Below, one piece after another: positions 24,546-37,153 of a stretch of 64,000 nt of DNA. Both the position numbers and the translations under genes were made by a program. The notes under the pieces were generated by a model that made no database searches, was not told the origin of the DNA, and saw only the letters and a list, made by a program, of their open reading frames with translations. The DNA is from Pomphorhynchus laevis (lineage: Eukaryota; Acanthocephala; Palaeacanthocephala; Echinorhynchida; Pomphorhynchidae), in assembly GCA_012934845.2 (NCBI GenBank), contig WNNJ02003677.1, positions 172,889 through 236,888 of the forward strand, in the 5' to 3' direction. Position 1 is the stretch's first letter. The number at the start of each line of letters is the position of its first letter.

Positions 24546-25394
24546 CTAAAGCTTAATAGCGAATTGAAAAATGTATCACTTGACCAATTATCACTTGGTA
24601 AATTTTTCTATCTTTATTCAGATATTCAATAAAACATTACTTAAATGTAATAAGTTTTTTAATTAAATTCTCTAAAGTCCCATAACGGGTAACAAACAAA
24701 TATTAATATATCATTATTTCTTGGTTAGCTATTTACAATAATTATCTGAAATATATTAATGATCACTGTAGACTATGAGTTTCTGTTTCTCATGATAGAA
24801 GAAAATCATGACAGTCACTTGCTTGACTGTCTTGCTTCACAATTGCGACGGAAAAGCAATTTGCTTGGGTCAAAGATGTTATAAAATGTTTGAAACATTT
24901 TATAAAGAACAGGACAGTGAAACAAGTAAGAAATGGGTGTAAAGAATTGACAACATTTATATCGAAAATAATAAGAACGGTCGTGGTATATTGTCTAAAT
25001 AACTAACAGAGTTTTGCCATAATGCTCAGATTGGTCCTGTTCAGAACTCTGTCAACAACAACGCAAGATTTAAAATTCAAATAACAACTCGAGATCATGA
25101 TGCAAGGTTGTATATAACATATTATGTATAATTTATATTAAATGTTTTTCATTTACTTTAAATTAATTAATTTTAAATGAATTTTCATTTTAGCAATTTA
25201 TCAGTGAACTAATTCTAGATGATCTATGTACTTATAAAATATGCGTTTGTCCTGATCTCAGGCGGTTTGGATACTTTGACTGTTGATTTATCTTAGTAGA
25301 AAGAGATTAAATATAAACTATGAACTTGAAGTTGGCTTAAACTTATGATAACTGGCGAGTATACTCGAAGAGTGTGCTTATACTGTAAGTAACC
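24546..25394. other. HAT1 5' side; first exon not located
   Basis: The unplaced HAT1 start should lie at or beyond this stretch on the minus strand. Candidates such as the Met at 24900-24890 do not resemble the HAT1 N-terminus. AT-rich, no other features seen. Confidence 0.4.
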
Positions 25395-26460
25395 TTGTAC
25401 GGATAAGCGGTGTCGATTACGGAGGTTATTTAATGAAAAATGCTCTCGTGGAGGTTAAATGTAACTTACAACAAAGGTATCACATAGAATCCCTTGTAAA
25501 TCTATCCCTTGACTTGATGGAACGAATCGAAAACTTGCTATTGCTTTTGTTCAATTTAAATTTTGCATTAATACATTAAAAAGTTAAATTTATGCTATTA
25601 TTTTGATGTGTTACTTCATATTTATAGATGTTATAATAAAGCTATTTATCATCGTTATTTCGGTTCAACTTATTCAAATCATTGCATAAACTGTTAAATC
25701 CGTCCGTCAATTTTCGAACGATAATAAATAAGCGAAGAATGAAATTATTTGTTTCAGCGATTCGAAACATTCATTACTTTAATTGTCGAAATTACAGAAA
25801 TACAGAAATTCGATCTCTTGGATAATTACATATCATCCTCCGTTTCGAACTGATTGAGGGTTCTGACTCTTACTATGCGGATATCATTGCCACATTGTAC
25901 GAAATTTTACAAAAGGATAATAGTGATGTATTTCATCGTCACAAACTTCGCAGTATCACATAGAATCCCTTGTAAATCTATCCCTTGACTTGATGGAACG
26001 AATCGAAAACTTGCTATTGCTTTTGTTCAATTTAAATTTTGCATTAATACATTAAAAAGTTAAATTTATGCTATTATTTTGATGTGTTACTTCATATTTA
26101 TAGATGTTATAATAAAGCTATTTATCATCGTTATTTCGGTTCAACTTATTCAAATCATTGCATAAACTGTTAAATCCGTCCGTCAATTTTCGAACGATAA
26201 TAAATAAGCGAAGAATGAAATTATTTGTTTCAGCGATTCGAAACATTCATTACTTTAATTGTCGAAATTACAGAAATACAGAAATTCGATCTCTTGGATA
26301 ATTACATATCATCCTCCGTTTCGAACTGATTGAGGGTTCTGACTCTTACTATGCGGATATCATTGCCACATTGTACGAAATTTTACAAAAGGATAATAGT
26401 GATGTATTTCATCGTCACAAACTTCGCAGTCTACAACAAGAACTAGCTGGTGGTGATTGA
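25395..26460 (+). pseudogene. Unrecognised exon-like coding region, partly duplicated
   Basis: Three coding-looking stretches: VRISGVDYGGYLMKNALVEV near 25400-25460 running into YHIESLVNLSLDLMERIENL; after TTTCAG at 25757 and again at 26233, RFETFITLIVEITEIQKFDL to SSSVSN; and, after a one-base frame change, GSDSYYADIIATLYEILQKD through HKLRSLQQELAGGD to a TGA at 26458-26460. Composition and splice-like AG borders suggest real exons of a host gene, probably broken by the tandem duplication and frame change. I do not recognise the family. Confidence 0.35.
25478..26429. repeat. Perfect 476-bp tandem duplication
   Basis: 25478-25953 and 25954-26429 are identical as far as I can read (both begin TATCACATAGAATCCCTTG and end CACAAACTTCGCAG). 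Identity indicates a very recent duplication or an assembly artefact. Confidence 0.9.
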
Positions 26461-26479
26461 ATATAGTAGAAAATTAACA

Positions 26480-27990
26480 AATTTACATTATTGGACAATT
26501 TTTCGCTACCCAAAATCAACGATATCATTGATCACCTTTCAAACTACAGTGTTTTTAGCCTTCTAGATCTTAGACGCGCGTATTATCAAATTCCGATTCG
26601 AGAGGAAGACATAAAGTATTCAGATTTCGAGACAGCTGGACAACCTTTTCAATTTAAATGTATACCATTTGGTTTAATGAATGTTTTTGCAGGTCTTAGC
26701 GTGTAATGTCACATATGATCGAAAGTAAACGTATCGAAGCTGCATTATGTTATCTCGATGATGTCGTGGTTTCCGGACAAACAACCGAAAATCATAATTA
26801 GAACCTGAATCGTGCCAATCAAGTTGTACAATAATATAATCCAATCAAGTTGTATACTGTATTCTAAGTATTAGATTCAAGATGACATAATTCCCCTTAT
26901 CAAAATCAAATAAAGCCGATAATGCAATACATGAGCCTTCAAAAATGAACCAAACTGAAACGTTCGCGCACAATTCAAAGTGGATCAATAATTTTAAATG
27001 ATCATTCATCACTTAGCAAGCACCAAGTTCTCGCAAAAGACGAAGACAAGCAAAAGATTATTCATATTAAAGCAACATTTATCATTTGCTACACTTTCAA
27101 CAATTTACAACTCAGAGCCCTTAATGTTTGAAATTGATGCGTCAGATTATGCAATTGGTACTATTCTATTACAATTCAAACTGAGAGCATTCTTCTTAAG
27201 AACACTTGACAAAAGTGTCAAACGTTACGCATCTTTTGAAGTAGAAGCATTTGCAATAATAGTGACTTTGCTTTAGAGAACAGTATCTAACTAGGCAATT
27301 ATTCACGATAGAACCTACCAACGAGCAGTATCGTATATATATACTCGAACCGGCCGTAAAATTAAAAACGATAAGGTGGAACAATGGCATTTGGAATTGT
27401 CACAGTACTGCTTTGAGATTTCATACCGCCCAGGACGAGAAAATGTGACCGCTGTTGCATTATCACGCTGTTATGTGAACACTGTATCTGATGTTCTGTC
27501 CACCCTTAAGAACCTTCCTAAAACCCTGTACCATCCAGTTTTCACAAATCACCAACTTGTTCACTAATTAAATCATTTTGGCCTTCCGAACGCCTACCTA
27601 TGGATTTTAAAAGTTCTTTACATCCTTTGAATCGAAACAAGTTTCTGCTCGTAATTGTGGATGAATATAGCAGATTCCCTTTTGCCTTTGCTTCTATCGA
27701 CACTTCATCTAATACAGTAATCAGTTGTCTGAACCATATATTCTCAATTTTCGGATTTCCGAAAGTATTTATACGGACAGAAGAACGTCTTTCACCTAAA
27801 TACAATTTCGTCGTTATCTACAACAGAAAGGAATGTTTGTCTCAATCAACATCGTACCACCTTTCATCAAAATGGCCAATAGAGAAATATAAGACATAAT
27901 CTGGAAATCAATTTCGTTACCTCTACACGACTCTGGCTTGAATATTTGTGAATAGCAAGCAATCCTTCCAGAAGCTTTACAGTCAGTACG
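26480..27990 (+). mobile_element. Ty3/gypsy LTR retrotransposon relic, pol (copy 1)
   Basis: RT: FSLPKINDIIDHL, LLDLRRAYYQIPI (catalytic Asp), FKCIPFGL, then after a frame change YLDDVVVSG (YxDD). RNase H: FEIDASDYAIGTIL and LRTLDKSVKRYASFEVEAFA. Linker: VEQWHLELSQYCFEISYRPG, typical of the RNase H tether. Integrase core: MDFKSS, LLVIVDEYSRFPFAFA, and a decayed C-terminal part. Gag, protease and LTRs are not visible. Several stops and an internal loss between RT and RNase H mark it as dead. Confidence 0.88.
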
Positions 27991-28054
27991 GTCATTGCTT
28001 TGTACGACAACAAATTCTAAAATTGAATTTGGCAATTTTTAATTGCACAATTCT

Positions 28055-28640
28055 ACAATTGTGCCATTGAAAATGGCACAATTTCTCCTGATCAAAGTCG
28101 AGTACAGTATGTCATGGGGCTACCTAAACCTACAAACTCAACTGAACTAAAACGTGTACTCGGCCTATTCGCACACTATTCAAAGTGGATAAATAAGTTT
28201 TCAACGATCATACATCCCTTAACAAACACCAAGTTCTAGTTATCGACAGATGCACGTAATATCTTCTCCACGTTAAAGCAACGCTTATCCTGCGCTATTG
28301 TCAATTGACCCTTCAGATACTTTTCTGTTGGAAACTGATGCGTCGGATTGTGCGATTGACGCCACTTTCGCAAAATCTCAAACCCGTAGCGTTCTTTTCT
28401 AGAACACTTGATAAAAGTGCGAAACGTTACGTTTCTGTTAAAAAAATTATTAGCGGTAATATAAGCTGTTCGTTTTTGTCGACATAAATATTTTTAAAAT
28501 AAGAAAATGTGGCTGTTTACGCTCTCTCGCAAACAGTCGATTGTGAAATTTAGTTCAAACGAGAAACTTCCAGAAGCAGTTTCAATACAACACTCAATAA
28601 CTATTAAAAGGTGGCAAACAGTCCATTACTTTATACCACA
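28055..28640 (+). mobile_element. Ty3/gypsy relic, RT thumb to RNase H (copy 2)
   Basis: Reads NGTISPDQSRVQ, LPKPTNSTELKRVLGLFAHY, SKWINKFSTIIHPL, then DTFLLETDASDCAI and RTLDKSAKRYVS, and YALSQTVDC. This is the same domain segment as parts of copy 1, so it is a second insertion or a rearranged piece. Multiple stops. Confidence 0.82.
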
Positions 28641-29244
28641 ACAGATTTGACACCCCTCACTCAAAGTTGGTTGAGATTAAATTAAAAGCAAAAAGCGGAA
28701 CCCTATTACCAGAATTGCTTGTTGATTCGAACGAAATATTCGTTAAGTTACAATCTATTATATAAATTAAATAACGTTTAATTCTATTATATAAATGTAA
28801 TAGAATATAATCTTTAGCTGAATTTGAATTTTTAATGAAATCAAGCACAGAGTCAAAACATTGCGGCTAACAATTTAAAAATACATGAAAACCAATTGCT
28901 AGAAAATTGTACCAGTACATACCGAGCTGTAAATTAATACAATTTAAAGCGTTACTAATGAATTTACTATTCCTTCCTTCAGCCCAAAGATCGCCATCCA
29001 TTGCTAACCGATATAATGTATATTCAAGCCGATATACTAAAATGATCTAGAATTAAAATCAAAAAATAACGATGAAATAAGGTTCTACAATGGAATTCAT
29101 CAATATCATTCGTTGTGCGATATATTAGTCATGTACAAAATACATGAGAGTAACATTGTTGTTTGAACCGTATACACGAATAAAAATGTACGCAGAGAAG
29201 TAGTAATACCAATAATGGTTTTCTTAAATAACAACAAATGAGAT
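28641..29244. other. AT-rich spacer
   Basis: No supported feature. No LTR of the preceding gypsy relics could be identified. Confidence 0.4.
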
Positions 29245-29340
29245 AATAGAAAGCGTGGTGGATTGGTTGTGGGGCTCAGATCCCACTGGACCTGAGGCCA
29301 TGATGGTAGAAGACATCAGCAGAATAGTCAGGAAATTGTT
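29245..29340 (+). mobile_element. LINE family A 3' end fragment A2
   Basis: GGTGGATTGGTTGTGGGGCT and CTGGACCTGAGGCC match the 3' UTR of copy A1 (720-775). Only the 3' end is present, in the orientation opposite to the adjacent copy A3. Confidence 0.75.
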
Positions 29341-29639
29341 ATGACTTGTTTTCTTTTCTTTTCATATTTAAATTGATTCATTTATCCATCCATTATTTTG
29401 CTTAAGAAAATCTTTATTATTATTAGAAATCAGAAAAGTACAAACGTCAAACGCTGAATGAAAATGCAAATTTTTGTAGTTACGATTTTAATCGATTTAT
29501 AAATAAATAAGGGTTTTATTAATAACTATATAACCGATAAAAACTTAAGAAACAAAAACATGCAAAAGACAACTTTAAATAGAAGCCGTTCACGACGTGT
29601 ATTTTGAAATCTTCAACTTATATTCACGGCCTCAGGTCC

Positions 29640-32066
29640 AGAGGGATCTGAGTCCCTCGGACGCACCAGCGCTGCGCCCTCTGACTGAACCATTTGGGGT
29701 CTCTCACACACCTAAGAGTTCAGTCAAGGCGGTCTATGGTTGGTAATCTTGAGATGAGGAGCTTGATAAATCTTAGTCTTTGATCTGGGGGACGTCTTCG
29801 TGAGAAGAAGACTAATCCCGAGATAGCCCAAGTACCCCAAAGGCGTACTTGGGTTATCCCATTCAATGACAGATGCTGGGTCCGTTTCAGAGCCTACCAA
29901 GATTTCTTCAGGATACGTTTAAGTCTATCCAGGTCAGCTTTCGCCAAACAATTCACCGTAACGGTAAACCCCAGATATTTTACTCGACTCGTGAAGATGG
30001 GGGAGTGGTTGATGCTGCAAAATGGAGGAGAGTGCGGATAGTGCTAGTCTCTTAAGTTTCTTTTTGGTGTCAGGAACGCCATGAAAGACTACCACCTGCG
30101 ATTTAGAGGAGTTTAAAATAAGATTGGATGGGGGGAACTGATCTTTTAATCTTAAAAAGAAACGGCTGATGTCAGAAATTACATCTTTACAACTGCGTCC
30201 AGAGAACAAGGCTGTGGTATCATCAGCATATACCACTAGATGTTGATCACGTTTAAAATTCTTGAATAGTACAATGGATGCAGCAAGATATAAGATAGGA
30301 GAAAGTGGGGATCCTTGAGATACACCCGTAATAGAGTAGAACTGAGGCGCATCAAGGTCGTTTTCATAGTATAACCGCTTGGTGTACAACTATATATCTA
30401 CCCTGTTAACAATTCTCGCAGGCAACCCGAGGGACCTGAGAGACCCGGAGATCCGGTCAAATGCAGCTGAAAAATCAAGAAAGACAGCCACAGCAAGCTG
30501 ATGACTATTATCCTGACAAAATTGATGCACTTCACCAATTGCTGAATGAACCGAGCGCCCTTTGACAAACCCATGAAAACTCGGTTGGATCGAATTACGG
30601 CTACATAAATGAACGCGGATTCTACGCGCAAGCGCTTTCTCGTAGATGGATATTAGGGCGTTTTGAATCGAGATGAGCCGCAGATCTTTAGGACAAGTGA
30701 TTAATCTCTTTTTAGGTAAAAAAACTCGACGGCTGATGTTGATGTCCGCTATGTCAGACGGGGAGGCTAATAGCATTGTGATGGCGACCTCCTTTCTCTG
30801 ACTGTATGTCAAAAGCTGACAGACACGAGTGGTGAGTGGCGCGTGGGATTTGGAGGTGCCCGGGAGTGGTCCCAAGGAGTTAAGGATATCTGTAACAGAT
30901 AAGTCCCTGCTCCTGAAGTCACATCAAGGCGGGATTGGTTGGGGAGATTGAGTGGCTCCATAATTATGTAAGGAAAGTGACTCCTCTAAAACTTTGTCAA
31001 GGCCTATGCTACCAATCCAAACCAAGGCTCTATCCTTTCAGCAAACAAACTTCTTCTTCTTGAATATCTTTCAGAAGGAAGCCTGAGAAGGGTTTAGGTG
31101 AGCAATGCTTGCCCTATCCCTGCTCAGCTGGAGCCTATATCTAGAGCTCCAATATTCATTCGAGAGGATATGTCTGGCGGAAACAGAGAGATTAGGAAAG
31201 TGTAACATTTTAGCTAGGACCTTGAGCTATGTTGGAGTAGGATTGTATATTCGACCTTTATAGATAGTCGAAAGGATCGCGGTAGCTTGTGATGAGAGGT
31301 AGGAATTAAATTCGGTCAAACTCTCAATTCCAATTCAGGGGAAGAGTTGGATAGCTGCCTGAAAGAAGGCCACTCTAATAGGGTCAAAGTGAAACCTTCT
31401 TCTAAGCAACGTATCATCCTAGAGCCGCCAGCGAATTAGGTCATGAGAGGTGGTATGTAGTTAACGCGACTGTTCGGTGCAAATGGGTTTCAACAACCAC
31501 ATCTTATGTAGCAGCAATATGTCGAGGAGAAAATTTGTTGTAGAGCAATGAAAGGTTGAGGAAGGTGGTTTATGAATAAGATAGTCGATCCTCGCTCTGC
31601 GGAGTGCTACATTAATCCAACGACAAGTTCTGTCGTTGAAGTCACCAAGTAACATGTCATAACCGCTCCCCAATATTTGATTCAGGAGGTCACGGTTCTT
31701 GTGAATTTCTCCTGGCCGAATATAGACATTGGCTATGTTTAAACGCTTACCGTTCTTACAAAGTGATATAGCTAAACAAGATAGGGCTGGACAAGAGTAG
31801 TTTAATAGGAGGGATGATCTTAAGGAGCTTTTCACTAGGGTTAAAAGACCTTGAGATGAAGAGGAGTGAGGGGGTTATGTAAGGAGTAAAGTGGGTGTAG
31901 ATGTGCTTAGGATAAATCGAGTAATATCCTGGGGGAAACGGATAGACCGCGTCTCCTGAAGGACTATAACATCTGCATCTCTACCAGATAGAATGCTAAG
32001 GGCGGAAGCACCTCCCGAATTCCACTGAAGAATATTCAGTGAAAAAGTCCCTTGATTACTTCCCAT
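29640..32066 (-). pseudogene. LINE family A ORF2 (endonuclease + RT)
   Basis: Endonuclease: FSLNILQWNSGGA (N-terminal box), VIVLQET (catalytic Glu), MLLGDFNDR; the C-terminal box is RARIDYLI. RT: FLDFSAAFDRI, GVSQGSPLSPI, VVYADDTTALF with intact catalytic residues. The C-terminal part (29930-29640) matches copy A1. Frameshifts at several places make it non-functional. The pair A1/A3 differs by the in-frame loss of the YADD segment in A1. Confidence 0.85.
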
Positions 32067-32103
32067 TGCCTAAGTGTTACCGAAGTGGGACGCCCTCCAC
32101 CTA

Positions 32104-33399
32104 GTCGCAACTAGAGGCGGAAAGGTCGCCTTTACCGCTTTCCGTCACGACAAATAGAGTCGCTTGCCCACGGGCGATATCTTCATTTCCCTCGTTAGCC
32201 ATAGCCCAGATCGAATCCTTCCGAGCAAGCTTCAGAGCGGCTATGCTCAGCGCTGACCCGTTTCGTTTCTTAGATTTTGGTGGCTTCTTAATATTGTTGG
32301 TCTTCCCAGAAAAAGGAGAACGAAAAGATTCCGCTAATTGACCCACCAATTTTTGGACCAATTTTTCAAGTTGAATCATTGATGCCTGATGCTGCATTTC
32401 AATAAGTTTTAGGATTTCCGTATCCAGCATCCTGTCGTCTTTCTTGTTAGACGAGACAGCTTCCACGAAGCTAGTCGGTTTTGTTGTCACACCCGTGTGT
32501 CTCTTTTGGTGCGCCTTAAAGATTTTACAATTTTTTGACTATGCGGGGTGCTCACCACCGCAGTTTGCGCAAAATGGCTTACTTTCGCACTTCTCAGGAT
32601 GTATAGCAGTTGTACTACACACGCCGCACTTATGGGGTAAAGAACATCCAGTGGACCAATGCCCCCACTGATGACAATTGTTGCAGTGAGGGTCGTTAGT
32701 GAGTCAATTTCGATTATTGAAAATTTCAAATTATACCCCATAAAAGGATTGCATGTCGAAATCGATAGTTTTAGAGCTTCATCAACCGGGGCATTGCAGA
32801 ACGCCAAAATATTGGGAAAGCCTTCAATCCCTTTTAAAAGCGCAAGTTAGAGATTTTGTAATCAGTTTCTAGGGCTGATATATCTTCTTCTGAAATGAAT
32901 GTGGGCATATTATTTATCTTTATTGTTGCCAGGATTGGTTTGGAAGCAATTATACCTTGTTCCGAATGCTCTTTTTTAAAGTAGTCGACGTACGACATTG
33001 CCAGATCAGGAGTGCAGAATGAGATTTTAATCTCAGATTCATAATATTTAATCGCATTGAACAATATCCTTTTTTAAATCGATGAGCAAAGCCTCTTATA
33101 AAAACATTGAACATGTTCTGCCTTTCCAGAGGCACCAAAAGTCTGATAATCACCAGGTTGGATAATTTTGGTACCAGGGGGAGTTCACCCTCCGGAATAT
33201 ATTCAAGAGAAGCTAAATATCCACTTACCTCGTTTATTGCATTGACAGAAAAATTAGTTTTTATTGAGTTCTTTGAACGCTCCGACATGCTAAATTTACT
33301 GATTTTGTGCTTTTCAGAAATTAATCGATTTAAAAACCAACGAATGGGACTATTAACATATCGGAACATCAAAAGCATTGCATTGCAAGCATATTTCAT
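32104..33399 (-). pseudogene. LINE family A ORF1 (gag-like, zinc knuckles)
   Basis: From 33399: an Asn/Lys-rich N-terminus, then a domain reading PTFISEEDISALETDYKI and FCNAPVDEALKL, like the region before zinc knuckles in insect-type LINE gags. Then CNNCHQWGHWSTGC (CX2CX4HX4C), CGVCSTTAIHPEKC and CANCGGEHPA..SKNC. The C-terminus (32490-32104) is basic and ends SGKGDLSASSCD. Predicted role: nucleic-acid-binding coat of the retrotransposition RNP. Frame changes near 33060 and 32830 and a stop inside the third knuckle disable it. Confidence 0.82.
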
Positions 33400-33539
33400 T
33401 TTTAGAAAAAATTTTAACCTTTTATGTATTAGCGTTGATCATTGCTCCACGCCAGTTATAGTTAAAGTGAACTGTTATTCCACTGTCAACGCATACTTTG
33501 TTCAGCGAATATGGACTAGATAAATCCCTAGATCAAAGC

Positions 33540-33720
33540 CCCTATATATGGGGCTTTATAAAACCTCTATTTATAGGAGCTATATATAGCTCTTATTTAG
33601 GAGTTATACATAGTGGCTTTATTTTATAAAGCCCCTAGGAGCTTCATAAAGCCCAGTATCTAGACATTTTATATCTAGGGACTTTAATAAAGTCCACCAG
33701 CTACAAAATCAACATCTAGT
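33540..33720. repeat. Cluster of short palindromes (AAAGCCCC / GGGGCTTT)
   Basis: AAAGCCCCTATATATGGGGC followed by TTT forms a hairpin; AGCTATATATAGCT is a palindrome; a further AAAGCCCC and AAAGCCC follow within 120 bp, with CTAGA...TCTAG words. It abuts the 5' end of LINE A3. Confidence 0.7.
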
Positions 33721-33959
33721 CAATCAAGAGTTAAAAATTTGTCAGATATAACACTAAGATTTTCATATAACTCTATTATTGTGAGATCTAAAACAAGTAA
33801 TTTTAATTATGTCAAATAAATTTTTGGCATATTGGGTATTTAATACTGTAATGGAATAACTTCAAATGACTATAAATTTGACCAACCCAAAATGGATTTT
33901 ATAGATTTTTTACCCATAAAAAATATCCAAGGAAGTCATACCAACAAATTTAGAAAATA
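33721..33959. other. AT-rich spacer
   Basis: No feature recognised between the palindrome cluster and LINE B2. Confidence 0.4.
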
Positions 33960-34256
33960 CGCATCATTGCCCTAACATTACCGTCATCACTTCATTCAAC
34001 TCTAAGACTCTCTGGCATAATTTTTACTCAATCCTTTCTCGCTCCTCTTTGCCTTACAACATCAATGCCCATGATTATTCGTCATTTATTCAGACCAAAG
34101 TATCTACGTTGCTCACTCACACCCCGATCTCCATCCTATCCCACTCTGCCCGCCTAATAATAATACAACAATTTATTTAACGTGGCAAATGCGTGCAAAA
34201 TGCACGTTTACATGACCACAAACGAACAAAAAAATAACATCAAAGGTCATAGGTAA

Positions 34257-37153
34257 TTAGTTAATTGTTGAAATAAAATTGGATTTGGCGTTTGAAGTAC
34301 GGCATAGATGTTGATTGGGGATATGAAGAGGCATTTGATTCCACAAGAGAGGAGCAGCCACAACGAAGGAGCGGAGTCCAAAGGAGGTAGTGTAGTTTGG
34401 GACATGTAAAAAAGAATTACAGGAACGCAAGGAACGGTAAACAGTACGAGAATTGTCGAGAAAAGGAAGGTTGAGAAATGAAGGGGTATGAGAAGTTATA
34501 AGGCGAAAAGCAATGATAAGAAGACGAATTTGAACACGACAATAAATGGTAGGCCAATCAAGAGAAACAAGATAGTGGGATGTATGATCAAAACGACGAA
34601 GACGGAGGAGAACTCGGACGGCAGCGTTGATGATGCGTTGTAAAGGAAGAAGAGTGGATTTAGGTGAGTTGGAAAATAGACTAAGACAGTAATCAAGTCT
34701 TGAGAAAAGAAGAGAAGATATGAGAGTCAGACAAGAAGGGAAATCGATCAATCTACGAACTTGACGGAGATTGCGGAGTATCAAGGTAGATGAGCGTACT
34801 TTATCACTAACGAAAGGTTTAAGTGAAAGTCGGTTGTCGAAATGAAAGCCTAGGAAAACGAGATTATCAACGATAGGAAGAATTGTAGAATTTAATGATA
34901 CGGAAGGAGGTTCTACGCCGAAGCTTCGAGGTAGGATCCACATAATTTTAGATTTATCAGGATTCAGAGAAAGGCGAAGGGAAGAAAGATGATTGGAAAT
35001 TGAGACAAGACAGCTGGAAACAGAAACACTAAGATCATGAATACGATAAGCAGGTGCGTGAGCATAGATGAGAATGTTATCAGCATATTGCATAACATGG
35101 AAGTTAAATTTATGAGAAATCGAAGACAAGTCACCGAGAAGAAGAGAGAAAAGCATAGGGCCTAATACGGAGCCTTTTGGAACACCGGTCGGGATTGATG
35201 AAAGATGGGAGAGGGAGTTAGAATATACGCAAAATGTATGGTTTGATAGATATGAAGAAAACCATGATACAGTGGGTAAAGAGAAGCCATAATCATGACG
35301 AAGCGATGGAGAAGAATCGAGTGATCGACGATGTCAAAAGCAGACGATAGATCAAGAGAAACTATGACACTACATAATTTATGATCGCGCGATATGAGTA
35401 AGTCATTATAAACTTTAAGACAGGCAATTTCAGTAGAGTGATTAGAGCGAAAAGCGGCTTGGAAGGGAGGAAACAAGTTAGAGGAAAAGATATATGTATT
35501 AACTTGCTTGAGAACGAGACGCTCAAGGAGTTTAGAGAGGGTTGGGAGAAGTGAGATTGGACAGTACGAAGATGGTATTGAAGGGTCGAGAGATTGCTTT
35601 TTGATGAGAGGACGAACATTGGCGCATTTCCAGATGGAATGAAATGTACGGCTACGGATGGACGAGTTGAACAATGTGGTTAGGAAGGGTGATATAGAGG
35701 AGCTGATATTTTAAAGCAAGTGAGTGGGAATTGGGTCAGAAGGAGAGGTTTTATTAGGTAATGACAGCGGAACCGAAGAAACTTCATCAGACGAAACGGG
35801 AAGTAGGTGGAATAGTTCTTGGAGGGAAGTATTTAAAGAGAAGAGTGGGTACAAGGGGGCTACGGGTAGTAGGGAAAGTAAATTAAATAGCTTAGTTTGT
35901 AGATAAGAAGAAAATTCATCAGGATTTATATTACAAGAAGTAGATGATCGTGAAAGAATTGAGTTTAATATTTTCAAGTGAGATTTAGAGTTGGAAGATG
36001 ACTCTAGTTGATTTCGCCAAAAGAGAGTACGTTTAGTACGTATAAGAATGAGATATGAACGGCGTTGAGAAAAGTAGGAATCACGAAGAGTTGGAGGGAG
36101 TGAGTTGGGAGAACGTTTAAGAAAGCGTTTATACATACGAAAAGAGTTACGGAGTCGACTCTTAGAAAGACTACAGTCAGAATCGAACCAGGGAGCATGG
36201 CGCAAGCGCTGAGAGCGTCGGAGTCGACTAGGCAGAAGGTTATTGAGGATCGACATAAGTTCAGAATCAAACAGAATGCAGAGATCATCGGGAGAGAGAT
36301 AGTTAAGAGGAAGTGAAAAGAGTGAAGAATTGAGTAAGGCTGTGCAGAGAATAGGGATATCGAGAAGTTTCCAGGGTCGACTTGGTGTGGATATTGGTGG
36401 AGGCGGAGAAGGAGGATGGGGACGAGTAAGAGTAAGAGTGACAAGGAAATGATCGGACAAACCGGGATCAGTAATTGACAAGGAAGTATAGTCATTGAAG
36501 CAGATAGGGACAGCAATGATGTCGAGAGCACCGCCGAGAATATGAGTTGGGCTTGTTGAAAGTAATTTATAGTTAAAATCAGAAAAAAGATTAGTTAAAG
36601 TGATAGAGTCAGGGTCAGCCGGGCGATCAAGACGAATGTTAAAGTCCCCGAGAACAAAAGAAGGAGTATAAGACAAGTAACTGTGAGACATAAGATCTGC
36701 AAGGTCGTTAAAGAAGATACGTGAGGGGGCAACTGAACCTGGAAAGTATACAATCACAAGTTCCAGAGCGAAAGGAGTTGATAATATGCATATGAGTAAT
36801 TCGAACGAGGTGTAACGGATGTTAACGTTAATTTTACGTAAAGACATTGGGTGACGAGCAATGGCAACTATACCGCCATGGTTAAAAGCAGTAGATGTAT
36901 GAGAGGCAATTGGACGAGCTGATTCAACTAAAGAACAACCAGAGCGACATAGACGACGAATAGCAAGATCGTCGGAGTCACAATGCCAGGATTCGGTAAT
37001 GCAGAGAATATCGATAGATAATTGATCGAAGATATCAAGGAGCATATCAGCTTTATGAAGAATGGAGCGAGTGTTGAATAGACTAAGACGAAAAGTATGC
37101 TTAGGAGCGAGATTGACTAGCGAAGAAGACAAGGGGGAGAGATGGGACGCCAT
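34257..37153 (-). pseudogene. LINE B1 ORF2 (endonuclease + RT)
   Basis: Endonuclease from 37153: LFNTRSILHKADML, ILCITESW (catalytic Glu), SFVLGDFNIRL, and LSDHFLVTL (C-terminal SDH). Then the linker PWFDSDCSLSKSRLR and the RT (35674-34257): PISLLPTLSKLLERLVLKQV, VSLDLSSAFDIVDHSILLHR, FHVMQYADNILIYAHAPAYR. The box reads YADN where YADD is expected. The frame breaks between 35711 and 35674 and again near 35160. The C-terminus includes PLLWNQMPLHI, typical of the L2/CR1 end. Confidence 0.88.

Larger units (their letters stand above)
29600..33520 (-). mobile_element. LINE family A, near full-length copy A3 (Jockey/R1/I-type)
   Basis: Two-ORF non-LTR element on the minus strand: gag-like ORF1 with three zinc knuckles (33399-32104), endonuclease (32066-31460) and RT (30900-29930), then a C-terminal region and 3' UTR ending near the GGCCTCAGGTCC word at 29640. 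EN, RT and knuckle style place it in the broad Jockey/R1/I group; the exact clade needs a tree. Several frameshifts and stops (for example at 32540, 31860, 31450 and 30390). Confidence 0.88.

Noticed and set aside
26480-28640. Intact retrovirus-like element with envelope
   Set aside because: Only decayed pol segments are seen; no gag, env or LTRs could be recognised.
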